From Westiellopsis prolifica IICB1 (lineage in GTDB: Bacteria; Cyanobacteriota; Cyanobacteriia; Cyanobacteriales; Nostocaceae), in NCBI RefSeq assembly GCF_004323185.1, contig NZ_NAPS01000002.1, positions 1 through 36,275 of the forward strand: a DNA stretch of 36,275 nucleotides, written 5' to 3'. Every line of letters starts with the position of its first letter. Positions within the stretch are counted from its first letter, which is position 1. Below are positions 27,601 to 34,455 of this stretch, one piece after another. The notes under the pieces are model-generated. The model was not told the DNA's origin and ran no database searches. It worked only from the letters and a program-made list of their open reading frames with translations. The position numbers were made by a program, and so were the translations under genes.

Positions 27601-28801
27601 CTGTAAATTCAGCGGGATCTCCAACCATAGTACCTGTACCGTGTGCTTCAATCAAACCAACACTGGTAGGTGAAAATCCTGCATCTTCATAAGCATGATG
27701 CAAAGCTCTGACTTGACCTTCTGGACGAGGTGCATAAATGCTTTTATAGCGACCATCACTAGAAGCACCAATACCTTTGATCACTGCATAGATCCGGTCA
27801 TTATCCCTAATCGCGTCTTCCAGTCGTTTTAACACCAACATGCCAATACCTTCAGCCAGCATCATGCCATCCGATTGAGCATCAAAAGGCTTGGTGTTCT
27901 GGCTTGGGGAAACAGCAGGTGTTTTGCTGAAACACATATAGGCAACAATTGAGTTGTCAGTGTCAACTCCACCAGTGAGCATCATGTCGGCTCGATGATC
28001 GACTAGTTCACTGATTGACATTGCTAATGCTCCTAATGAACTCGCACAAGCAGCATCGACTACACAGTTCATTCCTCCTAAATCTAAGCGATTAGCAATT
28101 CGCCCAGAAACTATGTTTGCTAACATACCGGGAAAAGCGTTCTCTTCCCATGGTACATATGCACTTTTGATTTTCTCGATAATTTTTTGCGTATCTTCGT
28201 CAGATAAGCCACTACTTTGTAAGACTTTTTCCCATATGGGATACTCTAATCTAGTAGCCAATGGCATTGCTAATTGTCTTGCTAGGGCTACACCCAAAAT
28301 TACCCCAGTACGCTCTCGGTTAAATTGTTTTGTTTCCCCATAACCTGCATCTTCGATAGCTGCTTTTGCAACAACTAAACCTAGCAACTGAGAAACATCT
28401 GTGACTTCCAAAAGATTTGGAGGAAGTCCAAATTCCATTGGATTGAATTCGATTTCGGGGATGAACCCACCACGTTTGCAGTAAGTTTTATCAGGGGCTT
28501 TGGGGTTAGGATCGTAGTAATCATCAATATTCCAGCGCGATGGAGGAACATCGGTAATACAATCAACTTGGCGAATAATTTTTTCCCAATATTCCTGTAA
28601 ATTTTTAGATTGCGGGAAAATAGAAGCCATTCCAATAATAGCAACAGGATTTTGTTGCAATTTTTTATTGATATTATGAGTTGGCGTTGCATTTGCAGAC
28701 ATCATTTTTTTTACCTTTATCAATTTGTGCAAAGCTTGTTCACAATTGCTAACTTCTTTTTGTAATTGTGCAAAGTCAACTTCAATTCTAGAAGCAGCCA
28801 T
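21656..28801 (-). CDS. PfaA/HglE-like iterative polyketide synthase, KS-AT-ACP-ACP-KR-DH
   Basis: 2381 aa. KS about 51-480: Cys252 in DAACASS, His in EAHGTGT and in GSVKSQIGHAKA. AT about 635-930: FSGQGSQYLEMG and Ser724 in GHSFGE. Linker about 990-1280 has two copies of a 43-residue helical repeat and an Asn-Gly-Ser run. ACP1 near 1343 reads LGIDPVKR, with Pro in place of the pantetheine Ser. ACP2 has intact Ser1482 in LGIDSIKR. KR about 1815-2060: SGGAKGI, and Tyr2010 in SDYAIAN. C-terminal hot-dog dehydratase: His2122 in HVIAGRPVLP and Asp2298 in DVQVH. The order resembles PUFA synthase PfaA and heterocyst glycolipid synthases. It is the first gene of the block. No TE or reductase release domain is present. 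Confidence 0.92.
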   Translation of the reverse strand: MAASRIEVDFAQLQKEVSNCEQALHKLIKVKKMMSANATPTHNINKKLQQNPVAIIGMASIFPQSKNLQEYWEKIIRQVDCITDVPPSRWNIDDYYDPNPKAPDKTYCKRGGFIPEIEFNPMEFGLPPNLLEVTDVSQLLGLVVAKAAIEDAGYGETKQFNRERTGVILGVALARQLAMPLATRLEYPIWEKVLQSSGLSDEDTQKIIEKIKSAYVPWEENAFPGMLANIVSGRIANRLDLGGMNCVVDAACASSLGALAMSISELVDHRADMMLTGGVDTDNSIVAYMCFSKTPAVSPSQNTKPFDAQSDGMMLAEGIGMLVLKRLEDAIRDNDRIYAVIKGIGASSDGRYKSIYAPRPEGQVRALHHAYEDAGFSPTSVGLIEAHGTGTMVGDPAEFTALKEVFSKNNSRTQHIALGSVKSQIGHAKAAAGAASLIKTALALHHKVLPATINITQPHPKLGLENSPLYLNTKTRPWMRSQGELPRRAGVSSFGFGGTNYHIVLEEYSGEHDRPYRLHNTPQSVLLFASTPEQLKSRCQEILDQLQSSEKEQHYSQLIATCQSSEIPVTNARVGFVAESLTEACKLLQISIDLLTNNSHAESWEHPQGIYYRKTSLPTESKVVALFSGQGSQYLEMGRELVINFPCLRQTYSEIDNLFCKDGLKPVSEIVFPPPVFDQAQKQSQVEALQKTEYAQAAIGAFSVGLYKLLQQGGFKPDFLVGHSFGELTALWAAGVLNEQDYFFLVKARGQAMSAPNDPQFDAGAMLAVKGDVSQVEEIIKNFPLVTIANLNSSTQVVLAGAKAEITQVQEQLKAKAFSTVLLPVSAAFHTPLVAHAQKPFAQAIEGVHFNEPRIPVYTNVTGECYPKEPQAIQKILKQHLINQVHFKQEIENIYAQGGYCFIEFGPKGILTNLVKDILRDQPHLAVALNGSYQKDSDRYFREAVIQLRVAGLSLKNPDSYQLEQKTPEVKHNKQLIVQLNGSNYVSEKRKQAFEKALQNGHKVSLPHTKDNSCEVNTLSTPPTQKIDQTPISQPDNTHRSLSTPVANGNQPEKPSDLKKYPQANPKTQMQTSSEVTENYQLLLDSLEYSLIEFNRNQRDTLRVHEQSLKHQTEYTKTFFQLMQQQNSLLVNDKFPHQDAETKQIALSYSERSIMRFHEHHGETLRVHEQYLNDQTEHTKKYFQLLQQHYSQLLATINMKQPAVFSDEQTSAAPIAVNGRTTASVTVPTHSFITNFEPVLINGTTNGVSHGGGNGASNGVSNGTSNGVSNGTYNSTSHDTKPVSITTCDTLVIPSSYVPSLPITIDESSFIQTLLKIVSEKTSYPVEMLELSMDIEVDLGIDPVKRVEILGALLELYPDLSKPNLEELEKRRSLGQIVEYLRSLIPGNTNVESAPAKTAQEVALNQESEAVTHTESEDLQITSSSVVPVTLANSEESTSSVPSLDFTDLSQILLNVVSDKTGYPVEMLELSMDMEADLGIDSIKRVEILGGLLELCPDLPKPNPEELGELRTLGQIVDYMTQQANVLEKKTLLAEPYNQQSEVNHNILRSSVHLKFLPEPDILDFSLPEKHIALLTDDGTPTTSELALALLQRDWKVVVLSFPKTLIADQLPLPEGINRVVLANLSEEHLQNQLEAIASQYGQIAAFIHLNPDSHDDLSNHVRYLETEKALLRHVFLIAKHLKASLNQAASQGRSCFVTIARLDGQFGLGCKTNFGVISSGLFGLTKTLNQEWEAVFCRAIDLSPDIDTQTSVRYILNELHDPNRLIAEVGYSSQGRTTLVCKPKTRGHGDKGDEGNTDEILSGSSRLPLTVSSSQSQVFLVSGGAKGITAQCVIQLAQRYQCKFILLGRSPVEPEPVWAEGCSTEGELKKRIMDDFIARGEKPTPLMVQKKYKAISSRREIQATLRAIEEAGGQAEYLSVDITDATQLQEQVATAVERLGAVTGIIHGAGNLADKRIENKSERDFEIVYTAKVAGLENLLRCVPPSQLNYLVLFSSVAGFYGNIGQSDYAIANEILNKSAHLVKRNYPNCHVVAINWGPWDSGMVTPELKKAFAERGIEAIPIEIGSQMLVDELAPVNQQTTQVVIGSPLVYIPQSSNPDLKQYRIERRLILAANPFLQDHVIAGRPVLPATCALTWIANSCEQLYPGYKSFTCSNFKVLKGIIFDETQPTEYILDLQEISKNDVDEIYFDAKIWSKNLEGKIRYHFSSQINIKQQIPVSPHYDSLNLTQEEIIFNSSQSFYQNGASSLFHGACFQGVKTILNARPEKITIECALSNVEEKKQGQFPVKTFNPYIADVQVHALWLWTQYFHKQGCLPSEIKTFEQFVPIPFDKSFYVSCEIKSKTESFVTADVITHDNQGKIYNRMIGAKGILLHKIFPD
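23414..23448. repeat. 9-bp tandem repeat inside the synthase gene
   Basis: On the coding strand the units read GGGGACATG, GAGACAAGG, GAGACGAGG, the same family as the intergenic repeat at 3597-3632. The 9-bp unit keeps the frame and encodes GHGDKGDEG (about residues 1786-1796) in the linker before the KR domain. Confidence 0.75.
24965..25075. repeat. Asn-Gly-Ser tandem repeat in the synthase linker
   Basis: A 12/24-bp period repeat on the coding strand encodes repeated NGVSNGTS units (about residues 1243-1276) between the helical linker and ACP1. It looks like a flexible, length-variable tether and is prone to slippage. Confidence 0.75.
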
Positions 28802-29348
28802 GGCTTAATTTTCATTATTTACTTGGAGAATGTAGGGAAATAGCCAAGATTTGTAGGCTCTATACAAAATAATCTTGAAGTAGTAATTAGGAGATAAATC
28901 ATTGATTATTTTTACAGAGCGAGTTAGAATTCATATCTTTTAGGCTGCTACATAAGTTTTGAGATAGCTTTATGTTGGATTACTTCATAGAAATAAATTA
29001 ATTTGATTAATTTATTTCTGTACGTAATATAATCCATGACTCTTGCTGCTTATTCTAGACTCCTTGCTTCTGTGTAGCAACTTATATGCAACAAACCAAC
29101 TATTGTGATATAAAATTCTAAAGAAGTGTTTTTTATCAGGTAAGTGTCAATTCATATATCGGATTCCTATTTAATTTTTGAAAGTAAATAATTACAATTT
29201 ATGTTTCATGTTTAGAGTTAAGTTCTCCCTACCTCAACTACTAAATTTATCAAACAGATAGGATTCCTATAACTACATTATTGGTCATTGATTCGTTGTT
29301 GATAATTTGATACATAATTGAGGAATTATGTCACAATTTCAACGTAGT
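28802..29348. promoter_or_regulatory. intergenic region upstream of the synthase, with a long hairpin
   Basis: No gene seen. It should carry the promoter of the twelve-gene block. A perfect 14-bp inverted repeat (AGAAATAAATTAAT 28989-29002, loop TTG, reverse complement 29006-29019) sits inside outer arms TGGATTA (28976-28982) and TAATCCA (29030-29036), about 175-235 bases before the synthase start. Further out, TGCTACA (near 28945) and TGTAGCA (near 29074) also pair, so the whole may be a small foldback element of about 140 bp. GGATTCCTAT occurs twice (near 29161 and 29264). No promoter boxes can be assigned with confidence. Confidence 0.45.
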
Positions 29349-29621
29349 TCATTCTGATTCAGTATCACTACTTTTCTTTCTAGATTCTGTCTGTTCTTGA
29401 GCAGCGGTTAATAGTCTTCGTTCAAGTTCGCTAATACTAATTCCAAGCTCAGAAGCGGTTTTGGTTTTCCATTCTTCCAGTTCAGAATCATGTTGATTGA
29501 GCCATTCATGCACTGCGATACGTGCCATTTCAGCTTTACGAGCCGTTTGGCGGGCTGCATGAAAAATTAGCCGCTGGTGATCAAATCTAGTTAATGAGAG
29601 CATGAATCGCTGTAATTTCAT
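29349..29621 (-). CDS. small hypothetical protein, basic N-half and acidic C-half
   Basis: About 90 aa from the ATG at 29621. The frame is open to a TTG at 29666 (105 aa) and a GTG in between, and no start has a convincing ribosome binding site. I recognise no family. The N-terminal half is rich in Arg, His and Lys (FDHQRLIFHAARQTARKAE) and the C-terminal half is charged and probably helical (SELEEWKTKTASELGIS, then ELERRLLTAAQEQ). It points the same way as the synthase gene, 548 bases upstream of it. It could be a regulator or a nucleic-acid-binding protein, but nothing proves this. Codon use looks like a real gene. Confidence 0.55.
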   Translation of the reverse strand: MKLQRFMLSLTRFDHQRLIFHAARQTARKAEMARIAVHEWLNQHDSELEEWKTKTASELGISISELERRLLTAAQEQTESRKKSSDTESE

Positions 29622-29666
29622 TCTCTTGAGGACGCGAATAACTTTAGCCACATCACCTATGTCCAA

Positions 29667-30429
29667 CTTTTAATAACACTATCTCATCTACCAAGAGTTT
29701 ATCTTCCAAAATTGCATATAAATTGTATATTCCCAGTCTTTCATGTCATGTTAATGCCATGAAAATCCGAGAATAAGACAAAAAATAACAGAAAATAAGT
29801 TAATATTCATCCTTGATTATTAAATCAGCTTACATTATTTATTCTGAAAATATCTAATCTATGAGTTTTGATTCCAAATTTATGTACTATTTATTACTAT
29901 TTATTTATGCTGTTTAAGGATCTACTTCTAACTTGTTTTATTCAAGGATGGCGACATGAGATAGTTATACGCAGATTAATGTATAAACATCTACGAACAA
30001 AATTTGATATTTTAAAAATAGATTGTACAAGTCTAGATTTTAGAGAAAATTTATATTGTTATTTCCATTACAAATAAATGATACAAATTATTCTGCTTGA
30101 TGATAGATGAATTAATTACAGTTTTCACTAAATTCTATTAATATATTTGCTTGCGAAAAGATGCTTGTTACTATTCATGCTAATAAATTACTTGCAATTA
30201 TTTTTTGATTTTAAAGTTGTTGCATAGGAGTTGCATTTGAGTATCAAAAAGACTATGGTTAGTGATTAAATTGAATAAAGATAAAACTCCGTGTAGGAGG
30301 TAATGAGATTGCACATATTATCTACTTTAATAACTCTATTTCTTCATCTACCATTAGATATGATTACCACCTTGTGACATTCAGCTTTTACTTGATTAAA
30401 ATTCCACTAGACTAAACGGAGTTGCTGGC
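29667..30429. other. long AT-rich intergenic region
   Basis: 763 bases with no convincing gene. An open frame at 29868-30077 is AT-driven and not protein-like. AGGAGG (30295-30300) lies two bases before an ATG that opens a 24-codon frame (30303-30377) of mostly hydrophobic residues (MRLHILSTLITLFLHLP); the spacing is too short for normal initiation. The region presumably holds the promoter of the gene at 30430. Confidence 0.5.
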
Positions 30430-30744
30430 ATGAGACTATCTGAGCTAGATCCACTCATACCACTATCTAATTTAAGAGAAGAACTCCTCAAATTGCCAAA
30501 AGGCTACTGTTTTTATGAACAAGAACTTATAGAGTTTTTATCGAGACGACGATGGCCTGAAAACAATCGCCGTATTGATCGAACAACTTTTTGGCGATGG
30601 AGAAATGATAATGGAATTGAGCATCAGAAAGTTTTTAGTCGATTAGATCTTTTAAAACTCTGTCAGATTTGCGATCACTATCGTATAGATGGAACTCGCA
30701 GCGAGTACTTAGACATCATGAAAAGGAAAAAAGAGGTGTGCTAA
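30430..30744 (+). CDS. small helix-turn-helix-like protein, possible regulator
   Basis: 104 aa, basic, no membrane segment. The middle reads YEQELIEFLSRRRWPEN, then RIDRTTFWRWRNDNGI, which looks like a helix-turn-helix with a Trp/Arg-rich recognition helix. The C-terminal part (RLDLLKLCQICDHYRIDG) is helical. I cannot name a family. GGAG lies eight bases before the ATG. It precedes devBCA on the same strand with a 243-base gap containing a hairpin, and lies between the exporter and the divergently read biosynthetic block, a typical place for a pathway regulator. The regulatory role is an inference from position and the HTH-like segment. Confidence 0.65.
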   Translation: MRLSELDPLIPLSNLREELLKLPKGYCFYEQELIEFLSRRRWPENNRRIDRTTFWRWRNDNGIEHQKVFSRLDLLKLCQICDHYRIDGTRSEYLDIMKRKKEVC

Positions 30745-30791
30745 ATAAATAAGTAAAAATTTGAAGACAGAAATTCCTGATTGGCTGCTAC

Positions 30792-30838
30792 TGCTACAGA
30801 GTGATGGATATTTTTCTGTAATCCATCCTCTGATAGCA
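30792..30838. repeat. imperfect inverted repeat between the HTH-like gene and devB
   Basis: TGCTACAGAGTGATGGAT (30792-30809) pairs with ATCCATCCTCTGATAGCA (30821-30838) with small mismatches across an 11-nt loop. The right arm is followed by A residues, not T, so it is not a standard plus-strand terminator. It may be a small foldback element or a site controlling devBCA. Confidence 0.5.
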
Positions 30839-30987
30839 ACAAAAAAATCCGAAATGATCAGCCAATTTGATCTGGTTTACTTTCTACTATCAATATGACT
30901 GTAGAGGAGAGCTATTGCTATTCATCTCTCTTAAATTACATGAATAATTGCAAGAGAGTAGTATCCTTAACTAGGAAAACATAAATC

Positions 30988-32193
30988 ATGGTGCAAAAAC
31001 AAAAGCAGCCAGTTACGATACCTATAAATCAGTTGCCTATAATTTTGGCAATTGCTATGGCTCTAGGTATCAGTGCAATTTCTCTCTACGGCCTTTCTAG
31101 ATTTAGACCACAGTCTGCAAATAATACTTCAGCTACCCCAATTAATTCCCCTGCGATTACTAATGTTGCTGCTCTTGGACGTTTAGAGCCTCAAGGAGAA
31201 GTGATTAATTTGTCTGCTCCTAATTCCCAAGGTGGTGTCCAAGTGGCAAAACTCCTTGTAAATAAAGGGGATAAAGTACGTAAAGGACAAGCAGTTGCAC
31301 TGCTTGACAATTTCTATGTCCGTCTTGCAGCTTTAGAAAACGCTAAACAGCAAGTTCTAGTATCTCAAGCTAGTCTCAATCAGGTAAAAGCAGGGGCGAA
31401 AGCAGGAGATTTAGCTGCCCAAAAGGCGACTATTGCTCGTACAGAAGCTGAGTTAGATGGAGAAATGTCTACACAAAAAGCAACCATAGCTCGCTTACAG
31501 GCAGAATTACGTAATGCCAAAAGTGAAAATCAACGATATCAGATGTTGTACAAACAGGGAGCCATTTCAGCATCCGATGCGGATACTAAACGCTTGAGAA
31601 TGGATACTGTCCAACAACAGCTCAATGAGGCAAAAGCTAACCGAAGCCGTATAGTAGACACTCTTCAAAAACAGTTAAGCGAAGCCAGAGCTAGGCTGGA
31701 AAGTATTGCTGAAGTTCGTCCTACCGATGTCCAAGCAGCTCAAACTGAGGTTGAAAAGGCAAAAACAGCAGTAGCACAAGCTCGTGCTGATCTGGATTTA
31801 AGTGTAGTGCGATCGCCTGTAGATGGGCAAATCATCAAAATTTATACTTGGCCTGGAGAAATTATTGGTAATCAAGGAATTGCTCAGATAGGTTACACAG
31901 ACCAGATGTATGTGGTAGCAGAAGTCTATGAAACTGATATTAAAAAAGTGCATCTAGGTCAGTCAGCAATTATCACTAGCGATGCTTTTTCCGGCAAAAT
32001 ACAAGGAACAGTAACAGATATAGGCTTACAAGTTACCCAACAAAATATCTTTAGCAACAATCCAGGAGCAGATACAGATAACAAAGTAATTGATGTCAAA
32101 ATTCGTATCAATAATCCAGAAGATAATCAACGAGTTGCAGCCCTTACTAACCTACAAGTAGAAGTGCTTATTAATCTTGTAAAATCTCAATGA
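30988..32193 (+). CDS. devB: DevB-family membrane fusion protein of an ABC exporter
   Basis: 401 aa HlyD-type periplasmic adaptor. One N-terminal membrane anchor (about 19-37, PIILALAMALGIS-like stretch), then the first half of a biotinyl-lipoyl-like domain (VAALGRLEPQGEVINLSAP, VNKGDKVRKGQAVALLDN), a long alpha-helical hairpin (about 105-255), and the second half beginning SPVDGQIIKIYTWPGEIIG, followed by the beta-barrel (VVAEVYETDIKKVHLGQSA). It should link DevCA in the inner membrane to a TolC-type outer-membrane channel; no TolC gene lies nearby. DevBCA of Anabaena exports heterocyst glycolipids. Cyanobacteria have several paralogues, and this one next to a lipid pathway is likely dedicated to its product. 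Confidence 0.9.
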   Translation: MVQKQKQPVTIPINQLPIILAIAMALGISAISLYGLSRFRPQSANNTSATPINSPAITNVAALGRLEPQGEVINLSAPNSQGGVQVAKLLVNKGDKVRKGQAVALLDNFYVRLAALENAKQQVLVSQASLNQVKAGAKAGDLAAQKATIARTEAELDGEMSTQKATIARLQAELRNAKSENQRYQMLYKQGAISASDADTKRLRMDTVQQQLNEAKANRSRIVDTLQKQLSEARARLESIAEVRPTDVQAAQTEVEKAKTAVAQARADLDLSVVRSPVDGQIIKIYTWPGEIIGNQGIAQIGYTDQMYVVAEVYETDIKKVHLGQSAIITSDAFSGKIQGTVTDIGLQVTQQNIFSNNPGADTDNKVIDVKIRINNPEDNQRVAALTNLQVEVLINLVKSQ

Positions 32194-32286
32194 TACATAC
32201 TTTTTGAGCAGATAAATCCTTCAGAAATATTTTGAGGATTTTCTTAAAAAAATTGCATTTTTAATCTCAGTTTTGAGGTTTACAAG

Positions 32287-33459
32287 ATGATTAACAATAT
32301 ACCTGTAGCTTGGTTACAACTGGCTCGACAAAAACTTCGGTTTGTAGTAGCTTTGGCTGGTATTACGTTTGTTGCTGTTTTGATGTTCATGCAAATTGGC
32401 TTTCAAGATGCTCTCTATGACAGTGCTACACAAGTGCAGAAAAACTTAGCAGGAGATTTATTTATAATTAGTTCTCAATATAAATCTTTGACCTCAAATC
32501 AAAGTTTTCCACGTGTTCGTTTATATCAAGCATTAGGGTTAGATGATATCAAGTCAGTCATTCCTGTATATGTCCAATTTGCTAAACTCAAAAACCCAAT
32601 TAATGGTCGTAAATTCCCTATATACGTGCTGGGTTTTGACCCAGCAGAATCTGTTTTTAGATTACCAGAAGTCGAGATTAATAAAAATCTTCTCAAACGT
32701 CCGAATGTAGTTTTATTTGATCGTGGTTCTCGATCAGAGTTTGGACCAATTGCAGAGAAATTTGAGCAACAAGAACCTGTCAGAATTGAAATATTTGGAT
32801 ATAATTCAACAATTGGCTACAAAGTTAAAGTTGGTGGCTTGTTTAAGCTTGGGCCTTCCTTTGGAGTTGATGGAAATTTAATGATTAGTTATTCAACTTT
32901 CATCAAGGTATTTGGAGACCGGACTGCTGATTATATAGATATAGGATTACTTACTCTCAAACCTGGTGCTGATCGCCAAAAAGTTTTAGCAAGTTTATCA
33001 GATCACTTACCCCAAGATGTAAAAGTGTTTACACGTCAGGGTTTTATTGATTTTGAAAAAAGCTATTGGAGCCTAAGAACACCTATTGGATTTGTATTTA
33101 ATCTAATGGTAATTATGGCATTTATTGTTGGTGTAGTTGTTGTTTATCAAATACTTTATAGTAATATATCTAGCCACTTAGCCGAATATGCAACATTAAA
33201 AGCCATGGGATTTAAAAATAAATATTTGCTAGCTGTAGTTTTTCAACAGGCTGTAATTTTAGCAATCATAGGCTATATCCCTGGCATTTTTATATCTATG
33301 AGTCTATACGATTTGGCTAGTAATGCTACTAAATTACCAGTATTTATGAGTTATGACAAGGCATTAATCATTTTATTCTCTACACTTTTAATGTGTTTAA
33401 CTTCAGCATTTTTATCAACAAATAAATTGCGGGCTGTAGATCCGGCGGACATTTTTTAA
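32287..33459 (+). CDS. devC: DevC-family ABC exporter permease
   Basis: 390 aa, MacB/FtsX-type permease. One N-terminal membrane helix (about 18-36, VVALAGITFVAVLMFMQIG), a large periplasmic domain (about 40-260), then three C-terminal helices (about 265-290, 312-335, 355-378). The characteristic ISSHLAEYATLKAMGF coupling segment and the RAVDPADIF end are present. It works as a dimer with DevA as ATPase and DevB as adaptor. TTTGAGG lies before the ATG. The gaps are 93 bases from devB and 25 bases to devA, one operon. Confidence 0.92.
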   Translation: MINNIPVAWLQLARQKLRFVVALAGITFVAVLMFMQIGFQDALYDSATQVQKNLAGDLFIISSQYKSLTSNQSFPRVRLYQALGLDDIKSVIPVYVQFAKLKNPINGRKFPIYVLGFDPAESVFRLPEVEINKNLLKRPNVVLFDRGSRSEFGPIAEKFEQQEPVRIEIFGYNSTIGYKVKVGGLFKLGPSFGVDGNLMISYSTFIKVFGDRTADYIDIGLLTLKPGADRQKVLASLSDHLPQDVKVFTRQGFIDFEKSYWSLRTPIGFVFNLMVIMAFIVGVVVVYQILYSNISSHLAEYATLKAMGFKNKYLLAVVFQQAVILAIIGYIPGIFISMSLYDLASNATKLPVFMSYDKALIILFSTLLMCLTSAFLSTNKLRAVDPADIF

Positions 33460-33484
33460 TTTCATCACATAACAGAATAAATTC

Positions 33485-34180
33485 ATGTTTCAACAAGAAA
33501 TTGTTGTTTCCGTTAGAAATATCAATCACTATTTTGGTCAAAAAACATTACGAAGCCAGATTTTATTTGACATTAATTTGGTGATAAAATCTGGAGAAAT
33601 TGTAATTATGTCTGGTCCATCTGGCTCAGGAAAAACCACTTTACTAACTTTGATTGGCGGTTTACGATCTGTTCAAGAAGGGAGCCTTAAATTTCTAGAT
33701 TGGGAATTGCATGGGGCCAGTAATGAAAAGTTAGTGCAAGTACGACGCCAGATTGGCTATATTTTCCAAGCTCACAACTTACTGGATTTCTTAACAGCCC
33801 GCCAGAATGTACAAATGTCACTTGAACTACAAAAAAATCTTTCTTACCGACAGGCTCGTTTGAAATCAGAAGCAATGCTTCACGCTGTTAAATTGGGACA
33901 TCGAGTTAATTACTATCCTACCCATCTTTCGGGAGGACAAAAGCAACGGGTAGCTATTGCTCGTGCTTTAGTCAGTCAGCCCAAATTAGTCTTAGCTGAT
34001 GAACCGACTGCTGCTTTAGATAGTAAATCAGGTCGAGAAGTTGTAGAAATAATGCAGCTACTAGCTAAGGAACAGCGATGTGCTATTTTAATGGTTACTC
34101 ATGACAACCGAGTTCTAGACATAGCAGATAAAATCATCCATATAGAAGATGGTCGGATAATTAAAGAAGAATTGTTTTAA
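33485..34180 (+). CDS. devA: DevA-family ABC exporter ATPase
   Basis: 231 aa, LolD/MacB-type nucleotide-binding protein. All motifs are intact: Walker A GPSGSGKT (44-51), Q-loop in YIFQAHNLL, signature LSGGQKQR (148-155), Walker B LVLADEP with catalytic Glu (168-174), D-loop ALDS, and the switch His206 in VTHD. It powers DevC. The operon devBCA has the same gene order as the heterocyst glycolipid exporter. After the stop come repeats only. Confidence 0.93.
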   Translation: MFQQEIVVSVRNINHYFGQKTLRSQILFDINLVIKSGEIVIMSGPSGSGKTTLLTLIGGLRSVQEGSLKFLDWELHGASNEKLVQVRRQIGYIFQAHNLLDFLTARQNVQMSLELQKNLSYRQARLKSEAMLHAVKLGHRVNYYPTHLSGGQKQRVAIARALVSQPKLVLADEPTAALDSKSGREVVEIMQLLAKEQRCAILMVTHDNRVLDIADKIIHIEDGRIIKEELF

Positions 34181-34222
34181 ACCAATCCGCCGGAATTCCC
34201 TATCCTTCTTGCTTGGATAAGA

Positions 34223-34319
34223 TCAGGACTTACGCAAGATGTGACCGAAAACCTTATTCTTGCGTAGCGGTAATTCATGAATTACCGCAAATGCGCGTTA
34301 TGTTTTGCGTAAGTCCTGA
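34223..34319. mobile_element. MITE-like element with 15-bp terminal inverted repeats
   Basis: TCAGGACTTACGCAA (34223-34237) and its exact reverse complement (34305-34319) bound a 97-bp non-coding unit. Inside is a 22-bp perfect palindrome (GCGGTAATTCATGAATTACCGC shape, 34267-34288). These ends resemble insertion-sequence termini common in Nostocales, so it is likely a non-autonomous element. No clear target duplication is seen. Confidence 0.75.
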
Positions 34320-34350
34320 AGATAAATCAATTGACATTTAAATCATGTAG

Positions 34351-34370
34351 AAACGCGATATATCGCGTCT
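34351..34370. repeat. second copy of the ACGCGATATATCGCGT palindrome
   Basis: Core 34353-34368 is a perfect palindrome, and the flanks match the copy at 5856-5875. It lies 31 bases from the MITE-like element in the 275-base gap after devA, where no gene is seen. Confidence 0.75.
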
Positions 34371-34455
34371 GGTACAACCCCAAAAATATGACGAAAAATC
34401 CTATTCCTTGCAGTATTGGGGATGGGAGCATCCTTCTACAGTAGAGTTAAAGTAT

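Noticed and set aside
21656-28801. Assignment as the heterocyst glycolipid synthase HglE itself
   Set aside because: Domain order is similar, but the partners (Dar-like genes, no HglB-type reductase, no hetN/hetI) differ, so a related but separate pathway is more likely.
29868-30077. 69-aa plus-strand open frame
   Set aside because: Very AT-rich, no ribosome binding site and no protein-like pattern.
30303-30377. 24-aa leader peptide after AGGAGG
   Set aside because: Spacing between AGGAGG and ATG is only two bases and the next gene is 52 bases away; noted but not supported as a gene.
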